Source: Pelobates cultripes (taxonomy: Eukaryota; Chordata; Amphibia; Anura; Pelobatidae). Taken from it: a stretch of 64,000 bases of DNA. Of this stretch, positions 47,624-58,103 are shown in pieces. The DNA is taken from positions 84,961,833 through 85,025,832 of the forward strand of contig OW240916.1 of assembly GCA_933207985.1 (NCBI GenBank), given 5' to 3'. Numbering within the stretch: position 1 is the first letter of the stretch; every line of letters begins with the position of its first letter. The notes under the pieces were generated by a model that saw only the letters and a list, made by a program, of their open reading frames with translations, was not told the origin of the DNA and ran no database searches. A program made the translations under genes and the position numbers.

Positions 47624-49083
47624 GTGCAGTAAGAGAGAGATTATATATTGTTACAGCTACAAATCAGGGGTGGGTGGGAATAAAAACCGGTCCCTGAAAT
47701 AAGATTATGCCAGCCATATCCCGTTGTATCAGTGACTACGGAGTTTGTTTGCATGATGTAGTGATATAGCAGCTGCTGTCCTGGAGTGTTACTCAGACTA
47801 ATTTTAAGCCGGCTGGAACATATAGGTTGGGATACCTTCAAACTGCTATTGCCCTATGGTTAAAGGAACCCAACCTTAATTAAAAAAAAAAAGTCCTATA
47901 AAGGATATGGAAAAATAATGGATGACATCCAACCTTCAGCCATGTAGTCTTTGCATCACTGTCCAGAATCTCTGAATACTCATTCCCTTTCCAGTCTGTA
48001 TTAAGGGAATTGGAATAACTGAATTAAGGGGATTGTTTTGTTTATTGGTTGTAGCTTGGATGTTTGTGAATAGCTGAAATAGCAAATGTACAGAGATTTG
48101 GCTGTTTTAACAGCTAATTGAATAGCATTCACTTTGTAGTACAAATACAGCTGAAATAACTAGATTTCTCTTTTGTAAAAAAATAAACTTTCAGTTGAAA
48201 TAGTTGAGCTTGGTCACATATACTAACTCTGTTCAGCATTGTTCCCAATAAGCATTGTTCTATCCTTGCCTACGTTCTGTAAACCTGTTAGATAAGCTGT
48301 GGTTCTGGTATTCTAGAAAGGTGAACTAGGGAGCATTGGTGTTTTATATAGAAGTGATAAATAATATCCTTGAAACCAAACACACGAATAACAAATTATT
48401 ATTATTCAAGTATCTACTCACAAATGTTTGTGACGTTATTGCCCTTTCAGTAGATATTATCTTATTGTTTTTTTTAGATTCTTTTATTTTTCTATATATA
48501 TGTGTGACTAAATTCAGCCCTGAAGTTGATACATAACGGTTTGATGAATTATATGCATTGAAAAGAAATCCATTGTACAAGCTTTTAAGAGCAGCATAGA
48601 CCTTGGTCAACGTCAAGCTAAGTTTATGAAGTATGTGTTCCTATGAAAAAGGGTTGTTAGACCAATGATTGTAATCAGTTATCTGATTCACCCAGTTTCT
48701 GACTCAATAACCGAGGCAATATAACAGGCGATTGAATTAATAGAGTAACACTGAATTTTAGTAAGGGTTATGTGGAGCAATAGAAAGAGATAGGTAGTTG
48801 GTACATGAATCAATGTGAAGAGCTATAGAGAGAGAGAGTGATTTTATTGTCATCAACTTCAACATTTTGTTTCAAGAAAACTATTCATCTTTTTCTTCTT
48901 CAATGAAGTACATGATTGATAAAAAAATAAATAAAAAAATATTCCAGTTAAGCACATTGCACCAAAACATGTTTTAAAAAAATACTAATACAGCTTGTAA
49001 CTAGACTACCTAACTTCTAAAGAACATTCACCTGAACATTTGCTGTTGATTTTAAGAAAATTTGCTTGTATTTGTTAAATATA
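47624..49083. other. NCAN intron, no gene
   Basis: No exon or named repeat recognised. Confidence 0.5.
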
Positions 49084-49357
49084 CACTGAACAAAATTATA
49101 AACGCAACACTTTTGTTTTTGCACCCATTTTCCATGAGCTGGACTCATTTTTCTATGTACACAAAAGGCCTATTTCAAATATTGTTCACAAATCACTTCT
49201 TTGCTGAGATAATCCATCCACCTCACAGGTGTATCATATTAAGATGCTGATTAGACAGCATGATTCTTGCAAAAGTGTGTCTTAGGCTGGCCACAATAAA
49301 AGACCACTCTTTTGGGGGCAAAAACAAAAGTGTTGTGTTTATAATTTTATTCAGTGT
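49084..49357. mobile_element. Tc1-type MITE (274 bp)
   Basis: The left end TACACTGAACAAAATTATAA and the right end (reverse complement) CACTGAATAAAATTATAA are inverted and continue into AACGCAACACTTTTG. A TA lies just left of the element; the right flank TT suggests a mutated TA. There is no transposase. The terminus belongs to a widespread Tc1/mariner group. Confidence 0.8.
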
Positions 49358-50124
49358 TCTTAAAAAAAAAACATTTACAGGCATACTGTAGTCAAACTTT
49401 AAGAAGTATTGCTATTTAGATGTTCTTTTAGTTACCCAATAAAAGCTAGAAAAATAAACTCTTTAATAGACTTTAATAACATGTTATTTGAGTGGACTTA
49501 CTGTGCAAACATATACATAACAATTGGCTATTTTAAAAAAATATGACTCTGTGCTGCATTTATATTTTTACTTAAACGGAAAAATGTGTGTTTTTCTCAA
49601 ATTTTATTTCCATGCTTGTTTATTGGTTTGTTAAAGGAACACTTGAGCATTCGCATTAAAAACATTTAATTTCATAAATACAATTATAACACTGTAATGT
49701 CCTATTGTTTACTTACATTTCAGGACTTCCACCATATCCCAAAAATAAAGTCCAATCCTCCAATCCCTCGATAGGATGGACCCTTCCACGGAGCTTTGCA
49801 TCACTCTCAGGATATCCTTTCTAGGGACAATCTCGCAGGCCAATCCATTGCTTCTCAAAGAGAAGCATTGGGGTACTACTCGAGGCACTCAGTGAAGAAA
49901 TAAATAAATTAAATAAAAATAAATTTAAAAAATAATTATACTAAAAAAACAAAAATTTTAATTAATCGGTCTTCTGCTTCATCTGGGGGAACTGTCTGAC
50001 AGCCCAGACAGTCCCCCCTCTGCAAATTAGGACCCCCCCCAGGGGCCATGTGACCACCCTGCAAGAGCCGTCACATGGCCGTAATAGGTGTCCACAGTGC
50101 TTACAGCAGGGGGACTGCCTGAAC
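49358..50124. other. NCAN intron, no gene
   Basis: A TTAA-type left end (GTTAAAGGAACACTTGAGC) is at 49634. A short hairpin ACTGTCTGACAGCCCAGACAGT lies at 49989. No exon. Confidence 0.45.
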
Positions 50125-50282
50125 TGAAAGGCACAAAAGAAGAAAAACAAAGGCAGCACTCCAGGATATAGAAGGTGAATTTATTCGTGGGTTCACCACC
50201 ACTTATTTTGGTGAGGTGATGAACCCACAAATAAATTCACCTTCTATATCCTGGAGTGCTGCCTGTGTTTTTCTTCTTTGGT
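50125..50282. repeat. Near-perfect inverted duplication (foldback of about 75-bp arms)
   Basis: The left arm GAAGAAAAACAAAGGCAGCA, followed by CTCCAGGATATAGAAGGTGA, is mirrored by TCACCTTCTATATCCTGGAG and GCTGCCTGTGTTTTTCTTCT. The turn is at about 50205 (TATTTTGGTGAGGTG). Only a few mismatches are visible, so the duplication is young. Confidence 0.85.
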
Positions 50283-50462
50283 ACTACATTGGTGAATTCA
50301 GTGGTGTCCATCCTATACATAGAGCACCCCCTTGGTGGAAGGCCGGAGCATATGTGCAGGACCTGAGTGCAGGGTATTCTGTTTTTGTTGAAATGACAGG
50401 CAGTCCCCCTGCTGGTGAGTGTAAAGTATAAAATAAAGATAATAAATCAAAATTTTTTTTTT

Positions 50463-50531
50463 ATATATATATATATATATATGTATATATGATATATTAT
50501 ATATATAATATGTATATATATATATATATAT
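50463..50531. repeat. (AT)n-rich tract
   Basis: Interrupted AT dinucleotides into which element D inserted. Confidence 0.9.
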
Positions 50532-50713
50532 ACCGTATATACTCGAGTATAAGCCGACCCGAATATAAGCCGAGGCCCCTAATTTTACCCCAAAAAACTG
50601 GGAAAACGTATTGACTCGAGTATAAGACTAGGGTGGGAAATGCAGCAGCTACTGGTAAATTTCTAAATAAAATTAGATCCTAAAAAAATTATATTAATTG
50701 AATATTTATTTAC

Positions 50714-51025
50714 AGTGTGTGTATATGATGAATGCAGTGTGTGTGTATGAATGCAGTGTGTGTGTATGAATGCAGAGTGTGTGTATGAATGCAGTGTTTG
50801 TGTATGAGTGCGGTGTGTGTATGAATGCAGTGTGTGTATGAATGCAGTGTGTGTATAAGTGCAGTGTGTGTATATGAGTGCAGTGTGTGTGTGTGATGCA
50901 GTGTGTGTGCATAAATGCAGTGTGTGTATGAGTGCAGTGTGTGTATGAATGCAGGGTGTGTGTATGAATGCAGTGAGTGTGTATGAGTGCAGTGTGTGTG
51001 TGTGTGATGCAGTGTGTGTTTGTGT
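50714..51025. repeat. TG minisatellite, units of about 16-20 bp
   Basis: Units are GTGTGTATGAATGCAGT with variants (TGAGTGCAGT). They are similar in composition to the units of element A (ATGCAGTGTGTG). The His/Thr-rich minus-strand frame is an artefact. Confidence 0.9.
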
Positions 51026-51390
51026 GGCAGAGCCTTGGTGGGGGGGTGGGCATTTTTATAAAAAAAAATTTTTATATTATTTTAATTTTTTTTTGTTATA
51101 TTATTTTTTTTATTATTATTATTTATATATTATTAATATTTAAATTTTTTGTTAGATTATTTTTTTTATTATTATTATTATTTATATATTATTAATTAAT
51201 ATTATTTAAATTTTTTTGTTATATTATTTTTTTTTATTATTATTATTATTTATATATTATAAATTTATTTATTTTGTCGTCCCCCCTCCCTGCTTGATAC
51301 ATGGCAGGGAGGGGGGCTCTCCTTCCCTGGTGGTCCAGTGGCATTGGCAGTTCAGTGGGGGGAGGAGTGGGGCTGGCAGAGCTGTTACTT

Positions 51391-51585
51391 ACCTCTCCTG
51401 CAGCTCCTGTCAGCTCTCTCCTCCTCCGCGCCGGTCCGTGCAGCTCTTCTGTCAGCTCACACTGTAAGTCTCGCGAGAGCCGCACTATGACCCCGCGGCT
51501 CTCGCGAGACTTACACTGGGAGCTGACCGAGGTGCTGACCGGACCGGCGCGGAGGAGGAGGGAGCTGACAGGAGCTGCAGGAGAG
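51391..51585. repeat. 195-bp GC-rich palindrome with paired TCTCGCGAGA motifs
   Basis: The left arm starts ACCTCTCCTGCAGCTCCTGT and the right arm ends ACAGGAGCTGCAGGAGAGGT. Inner arms carry CTCCTCCGCGCCGGTCC and its complement. TCTCGCGAGA is at 51469-51478 and 51500-51509. Just outside, each arm ends in a splice-donor consensus pointing outward (GAGAG/GTAAGT on the minus strand at 51391, GAGAG/GTAAGC on the plus strand at 51585). Confidence 0.85.
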
Positions 51586-51731
51586 GTAAGCGCTCGCTGC
51601 CAGCCCCCAGTCTGTATCATGGCAATGTAAATTGCCATAATACAGACAGTGACTCGAGTATAAGCCGAGTTGGGGTTTTTCAGCACAAAAAATGTGCCGA
51701 AAAACTCGGCTTATACTCGAGTATATACGGT

Positions 51732-53822
51732 ATATATATATCTTATATATAACACCATACAAAGTGTATTTTTATATTAATATATTTGTATATTAATATA
51801 AAATACACTTAGAGTGAAATTACACACGTATATATATAATATATATATAATAATATATATATATATATATAATATACATATATATATATTATAAAAATAA
51901 ATAATAAAAAAATTTAAAAATAATTTTAAAAAATTATATATATATATATGTAATTTTATTTTAACTGTATTTTTATATTAATATATAAATATTTATATCA
52001 AAATACACTTAGAATGAAATTATATATATATGTATATATATATATGTATATATAAATAAATAAAAATAATAGGAAATATACAATATACATGTCTCTATAC
52101 ATAATTACATAAATAATTTCATAAATATACATTTAGACTTCAAATATATAAATATGTATATATATTTAAATTATACATGCACATTTATGTAATATTTTTA
52201 CATAATTAAGTAATTTTATTGATTGCAATTTGGGGGACCTTCCTGACAACCCAGGCCAAAATCCAGAGAATTTAATTTGCTAGCACTATATTTAACCCTG
52301 TAACTTTCCAAGACACCCTAAAACCTGAACATAGGGGGTACTGTTTTACTCTGTAGACTTTGCTGAACACGAACAATAGTGTTTCAAAACAGTAAAACAT
52401 ATCACAGCGATGATATTGTCAGTGAAAGTGATGTTTATTTGCATTTTTTCACACACAAATGGCACTTTTACTGATGCTATTGTTGTGATACGTTTTACTG
52501 TTTTGAAACACAAATATTTGTGTTCAGCGAAGTCTCCCATGTATAACAGTATGCCCCACATACAGGTTTTATAGTTTTTTTGAAAATTACAGGGTCAAAT
52601 ACAAGGCTGTTTTTTCACATTGAAATTTGACAGATTGGTTATGTTGCCTTTAAGAGTGTATGGTAGCCCAGGAATGAGAATTACCCCCATGATGACATAC
52701 CATTTGCAAAAGTAAACAACCCAAGGTATTGCAAATGGGGTAGGTTTAGTCTTATTTAGTAGCCACTTAGTCACAAACACTGGTCAAAGTTAGCGTTCAT
52801 AATAGTTTTTTGCATTTTAACACACAAACAAATATAAATGCTAATTTTGGCCAGTCTTTGTGACTATGTGGCTACTAAAAAAGACTGGACATACCCCATA
52901 TTGAATACCCTGGGTTGTCTACTTTTCAAAAATATATGGTTTGATGGGGGTAAATTACATGGGCCGGCTTCAAAAATGTCCCAAATAGGACATGGGTGCA
53001 TTATGACCAGATATGAAAATTCCAAGTTGGAAAACTGGAATGCGCACCCTCCAAATATGGCCTTTTAGCCCCCAGAGAACCCAACACACCTATACATGGG
53101 AGATGTTGACGAACACATATTGGGGTGTTTTTGGGCAGCAGCCCTTAAAGTTCTAAGTAAATATATTCTTAAATTGCTATGTGTGTCAAAAAAATAACCA
53201 ATTATTTATTTATTTTTAAATTTGGCATAGATTGGTGGTAAAATGGTTGCATGAAAAGAGTCAAAATACCCCAAGTATAATACCTTAGGTTGTCTTCTTT
53301 TAAAAAATACATACATGTGAAGGGTTATTCAGGGATTCCTGACAGATATCAGTGTTACAATGTAACTTGCGCTAATTTTGAAAAACAAAATGGTTTGGAA
53401 ATAGCAAAGTGCTACTTGTACTTGTAGCCCTATAACTTTCCAAAAAAAAAAGCTAAGAACATGTTAACATTGGGTAATTCTAAACTCAGGACAAAATTTT
53501 AAAACTATTTAGCACTGGTGTTTTTTGGCGGTTTTAGATAACAGATTTTGGGGATCAAAGTTAGAAAAAGTGTGGTTTTTTTTTACATATATTCATCATA
53601 TTTTATAACCTTTTTCTATAGTAAATTATATGATATGATGAAAATAATGGTATGTTTAGAAAGACCATTTAAGTGTGAGAGAAACAGTATATAATATGTG
53701 TGGGTACAGTAAATGAGTAAGAGGAAAATTACAGCTAAACACAAACACCGCAGAAATGTAAAAACAGCCCTGGTCCCAAATGGTAAGAAAATTGAAAAAC
53801 GGTCAGGTCACTAAGGGGTTAA
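51732..53822. repeat. Large interspersed repeat ending in CACTAAGGGGTTAA
   Basis: 51732-52060 is AT-rich with two related foldbacks (TGTATTTTTATATTAATATA and its mirror). 52230-53822 reads like one long non-coding repeat, with internal inverted parts such as TTTTACTGTTTTGAAACACA and the complementary GTGTTTCAAAACAGTAAAAC at 52380. Its right end, GGTCAGGTCACTAAGGGGTTAA with TTAA at 53819-53822, resembles the TTAACCCCTTA ends of TTAA-targeting elements. The left end was not located. Confidence 0.5.
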
Positions 53823-53883
53823 ATCAGCCTCCAAAAACTTCCATTTTGCTCTCTTCCAGATATGTCTTACTTACATGCTAACA

Positions 53884-54024
53884 GGGTTAGTGAATTTCAC
53901 ATTTAAGGGCAACATTATTGAACTGGAAAAATTCTCTAAGTCAGCTTTCAGTTCCGCTACCTTGGCATTAAATTTGAAATGTACTTTGAATTCACTGTGA
54001 ATCCTCACTTTAGTGAATAACCCT
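53884..54024. mobile_element. Palindromic MITE, GGGTTATTCACTAAA family
   Basis: It begins GGGTTAGTGAATTTCACATT and ends TCACTTTAGTGAATAACCC. It is a relative of the copy at 18820. Confidence 0.7.
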
Positions 54025-54453
54025 GTTAATCTTGTGGTCTATAAACAAACCAAAACTCGCCAAAAACCCAAGATTATCTGATTATCTTGGAGTATAGTTG
54101 CATAAGCTTATTTGAGTAGAGTCAAATATAGCAAAACAAGGATTTATAGGGTTGGGTTATATGGATTAATAGAAGGTGTTATAGGGTGGGGGGTTATATG
54201 GGGAAATAGTTTTATGAATAATAGGAATAGTTTTAGGGAGGGGTCATTGGAGGGGATATAAGGAGGGGTTATATGAATTAATAGTTATCTGGGCAATAGA
54301 TGCATTAATAGGAAATAGGAAGGACAGGTTAGGATCTATACGGTATTTTATTGCATAATCAGTGATCTACATGGAGTAATGAATCATTAAATCTATTAAA
54401 GGGTAAAATTGTAATGTATCATAAAAATCAATGTATACTGCTATGTTCTACAG
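54025..54453. other. NCAN intron, no gene
   Basis: A GGGTTATATGG-type G-rich irregular repeat is present at 54150-54280. The acceptor TGTTCTACAG ends this stretch. Confidence 0.5.
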
Positions 54454-54581
54454 GTACCCAATCAAAACCCCCAGGCCTGGTTGCTATGGAGATAGAAATA
54501 ACCTTCCTGGTGTAAGGACTTACGGAGAACGAGACCCACAGGAGAACTATGATGTATATTGTTATACTGAAGATTCCCAAG
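54454..54581 (+). CDS. NCAN: Neurocan exon: Link module 1, second half
   Basis: The exon is exactly 128 bases, the standard length for this family, phase 2 to phase 1 (acceptor TTCTACAG, donor CAAG/GTAGAA). It encodes [20 protein letters not shown], then [20 protein letters not shown] and SQ. The cysteines in PGC and VYC are the third and fourth of Link module 1. [14 protein letters not shown] and YDVYC are strongly conserved in hyalectans. It joins in frame with the exon at 47449 through an AG/G arginine codon. Confidence 0.95.
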
Positions 54582-55105
54582 GTAGAATTTCAGAGTGATA
54601 CAGTAGCAAAGCAACAGTCATGAGAGATCATTGCAACTCAGGGGCAGCATGGCATCACATTGGCTGTATACAAATGTTTTATATGGACACCTGCATACCT
54701 TAGAATCTCATTATATAAAATTGTATTGTTGCTTTTATATCACCCAGCTCCTTAGCCCACTTTTCTAAATGGTTTAATGGTTTAAGCCTTGAAATTGCAG
54801 AGTGCTTTTTAAACATGAAATCATGTTGTTCTCAGTCAAATTGCATACTTTTACCAGTTGGCATTGGATTTTGGTTTTAAATTAGCATGCTGTCAGCAAT
54901 CCACTAGTCGCCTTTAACACAATACATTGCACCCAGTTGACAAGGACATTATGGGTGTGCAGATATTTGTGTGACACCTTTGGATACTTATATAATGTTT
55001 TTTTTTAACTATAATGGAGAACTTGAAGGCAAGTACCCTCTAACACTAAGCCCCATTTAATACCCTTAACACTAAAACCTTAGACTGTTCAAACCCTACA
55101 ACCTC
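54582..55105. other. NCAN intron, no gene
   Basis: No exon or named repeat. Confidence 0.4.
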
Positions 55106-55185
55106 TTAACCCCTTAAGGACACACGACGGATATATTCCGTCATGATTCCCTTTTATTTCAGAAGTTGTGTCCTTAAGGGGTTAA
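55106..55185. mobile_element. 80-bp TTAA mini-element with CCCCTTAAGGACACA termini
   Basis: TTAACCCCTTAAGGACACAC on the left mirrors GTGTCCTTAAGGGGTTAA on the right, with a small inner inverted pair ACGGATATATTCCGT. It is little more than two ends joined, a minimal MITE. Confidence 0.85.
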
Positions 55186-55281
55186 TGCTCCCTGCATTTC
55201 ACAACTCTCCACTCCTAAATAACCCTAGCACTAATCTCACCTTGGTGGCACTATTATGAAAGTAGTCATTTTTAATGGAGA

Positions 55282-55671
55282 TTAAAGGGTTACTCCAACC
55301 ATAAAGCAGTGTAATAAAACACTGGTTTTGGTTAGAGTAATCTTTTCTGTGGTGAAATATGCTTAAATTTACATATTTTCCATGATTGAGGCCAAGTTCT
55401 CCCCTCAGCCTGATCCTTCTTGGCTATCACTCCCTCTGCTTGGAGGGGAAGCCATGTCATGGAGGGCGGACTGAGTAAAAAAACAGGAGAGCATGTTGGC
55501 GTAAGACTCTTGTTCTGTACAGAATAGATATTAGTTAGCCTGGAACTCTTGTTGATGTATAATTTCCCCTTTGTGCAATGTATCTGCAAGAAATACTGCA
55601 CATACAGACTCCTGGCACCATAACCACTTAAAATCACTGAAGTGGCCATAATGCTTGAAGTAACCCTTTAA
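55282..55671. mobile_element. TTAA-flanked MITE (390 bp)
   Basis: It begins TTAAAGGGTTACTCCAACCA and ends TTGAAGTAACCCTTTAA, with TTAA on both sides. A second MITE of the same type begins at once in the shared TTAA (TTAAAGGGTTTGTCCACG at 55668), so two copies abut. No ORF. Confidence 0.8.
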
Positions 55672-57140
55672 AGGGTTTGTCCACGCACCATAACCACTTC
55701 AGTGTTTTCAAGTTGTTATGGTGTTTGCATTCTACATGTGCAGCATTTGGGTTTGATACACTGTACATACTGAGAAATGATATGGTGCTGCCAAAGATCT
55801 AACTCCACCTCCATTAGCATCATCTTTCTTGGCTGGTTAATGTCAATTCTGCATGTTCCAGAGTGCTCAACTGGAACTCTCAGCCAATGAATAGCCCATT
55901 GGATAAGTATCTTGGTTTCTGCAGCTCGTCAATGGACCTTAGAGGAGAGTTGACACTCAGAAGGACCTAGGTAAGAAACAAACCATTGCAAAATTGTTTG
56001 GCCCAATACCAGGGAATGGTGCCAGGGAAGTCCTAGCATCATTATCACTACAATTACATTACAATTACTGTGTGACGTTTGTGACGATAATATTTTAAAT
56101 GCTATGTTTAGTGCATTGGGTGGCTTTTTGTTATAAGTCATGTTTTCTTTTAAAGGCGAAAGAGTAGGTCAATTGTATTTGAATAAATATAAAACAAAAA
56201 TATGCATTTATTATTCAATTATTTTCCCAGTTCTCTAAATACGTGCTTTTTCTGCAAGTAATGCAGAACCAATCAAACCAATACAAACCAGGTTTAAAAA
56301 TACTCATTGGCTGAGAGCTACTAGATGACACTTCATGGTAAGTGCTAAGCCTTTCATAAAAGGGACTCCTGGCACCATAACTACTACAGCAGAGACTATA
56401 GTTCCTAGAGTCTCGTTTAACATGCTAGTACCACAGCCAGCTGCATCCTTTTTGAGATTAGATAAACTTTCAAAGGAGGAAACAAGATTCATAAAAGCAC
56501 CTCCCAGCATGAGCAAGGATGACAGTCAGCATAGCTGCATTACTTGCAGAAAAAATAAGGATTTAGAAAATAAAGTACTTCTAAACTGTAGAAAATTGAG
56601 CATTGAGACTGCAGAGCATGATCTATGTACCAAAACAACTTTATTAAGGTGATTTAGACTGATCCTTTGACTCGCAATGCAGGTATTAGCCTGTAGTAAT
56701 GAACAATGCTCTGTTGTAGCTTTTGTTCCCTTTGTAACCTTGCTTTATTACAATTTTGTGTAAAAAAACAAAAAAGAGTAATGTGTACAAACACTGTAAT
56801 CAAAACAGTAATGTACCATTTCTTAGGCATCAATTACCAGATTCAACTAGACAAAAAGCAGAAACATGCATAAATATAGTTTATTTTATACCAATATATT
56901 ACACACAAGTATAGAATTTGCTGACAGGTAATTTGTTCTATGTAGTCACCTGCCTCCTTATTAACTGTAAAATCTATATACACTTCAGCTTTTGTATTCT
57001 TCTGTCTCAAATATTTATATCCTTTTTGACAGTGTCATAAACAGAGATACATTGCAGGATCTCCAGGGCATCCTTAACCTTAGCTGAAGTAATGAGGAAT
57101 TGCATTTTTATGTTGTGTCTTCTGGCACTTTATAATGTAG
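55672..57140. other. NCAN intron with a second MITE copy
   Basis: The second MITE runs from 55668 to somewhere before 56400. GGGACTCCTGGCACCATAAC at 56361 and GCTGAGAGCTAC near 56311 look like its reversed arm. The open frame 56335-56652 (105 codons) has no recognised domain. TGTAG before 57141 is the acceptor. Confidence 0.45.
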
Positions 57141-57428
57141 GAGATGTGTATTATATTCCGGAGAGGAGCTCCCTGGAAGGCGCAAGAATCAACTGCATGA
57201 AGGATGGAGGCTTACTAGCAACTGTGGGACATCTGTACTCTGCTTGGAGGAATGGCTTGGATCAATGTGACCCAGGGTGGCTAGAAGACAACAGTGTGCG
57301 TTACCCAATTAGGAACCCAAGAAGAAATTGTGGAGGCCAGGAACCAGGCGTAAGGACTCTGTATCAATACCCAAACCGGACAGGATTCCCTAATCCCACA
57401 AGAAAGTTTGGAGCTTATTGTTACAAAG
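57141..57428 (+). CDS. NCAN: Neurocan exon: Link module 2
   Basis: The 288-base exon is phase 1 on both sides (acceptor TATAATGTAG, donor AAAG/GTATTG). It encodes a whole Link module with cysteines in INCMKD, DQCDPG, RNCGGQ and AYCYKG. Motifs are [37 protein letters not shown] and [20 protein letters not shown]. The NRTGFPNP segment, with an N-glycosylation site, is like neurocan; aggrecan, brevican and versican have NQTG at this place. The upstream ATG at 57092 is in frame but lies before the acceptor and is not expected to start a protein. Confidence 0.95.
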
Positions 57429-57489
57429 GTATTGAAAAATATTTCCTGATACAGGAAATATGGCTAGAAATCTTGTTTTGGTAAAAGTG

Positions 57490-57660
57490 GAATATTATTT
57501 TTATTATTATTATGTTATTATTTATATAGCGCCCACAAATTCCATAGCGCTTTACAGTGGGTGGACAAACAAACATGTAATTGTAACCAGACAAGTTGAA
57601 CACACAGGAACAGAGGGGTTGAGGGCCCTGCTAAATGAGCTTACATGCTAGAGGGAGTGG
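57490..57660. repeat. Short interspersed repeat, TATAGCGCC...GCGCTTTACA type
   Basis: (TTA)n at 57497-57523 leads into TTTATATAGCGCCCACAAAT, TAGCGCTTTACAGTGG and later GAGGGCCCTGCTAAATGAGC. This block is common as an interspersed repeat in fish and amphibian genomes. The family name is not certain. Confidence 0.6.
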
Positions 57661-58103
57661 GGTAAAGTGACACAAAAGGTAAGGATAGTATTAGACTAAT
57701 GACAGTTGCAAGAGAGGAATCAGTCGGGAGCTATTAACAGTTTAATTGATGCGCTTTTATGAAGAAGTGTATTACCTGCTGCCAGTTTGGTTCCATAGTT
57801 GCACAATTTATGGGAAGTAAAATGTGCATTCTACCACCCCCGGCTATTGGCTAATTAACAATCACCAGTGATATTGTGTTGTACCCATTATTTTAACAAA
57901 AGAATGTTCAGCAAATATTAAATGTATTATTTTAGAGACTGATATCAAACAGTTCTAAGAGAAAGATCTTGTTATGATTTTATTTCAACATGTTAAGGAA
58001 GACACCATAAATCTGGAGCAAGTGGGCTGGTTTGTAGCCGTGAGTTACATGAATTTAAATAGGACAACAGTCATATATTGCAGAGAACAATTATTCTATA
58101 GAT
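57661..58103. other. NCAN intron, no gene
   Basis: No exon or clear repeat. Confidence 0.4.

Larger units (their letters stand above)
50532..51731. mobile_element. TIR element D (1.2 kb), ACCGTATATACTCGAG termini, with promoter-like cargo
   Basis: Identical 26-bp inverted repeats mark the ends: both begin ACCGTATATACTCGAGTATA and go on to AGCCGA (50532-50557 and 51706-51731). Internal copies of CTCGAGTATAAG lie at 50615 and 51651. The element sits in AT-dinucleotide sequence, so its target duplication cannot be read. The interior holds a TG minisatellite (50714-51025), an ATT-rich tract (51060-51265), a CTTCCCTGGTGGTCC box (51322-51336) and a 195-bp GC palindrome (51391-51585) with TCTCGCGAGA twice. 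No transposase. The superfamily of these ends is not certain. Confidence 0.85.

Noticed and set aside
56335..56652. 105-codon + strand open frame considered as an extra exon
   Set aside because: No recognised domain, no suitable splice sites in phase, and its start overlaps MITE-like sequence.
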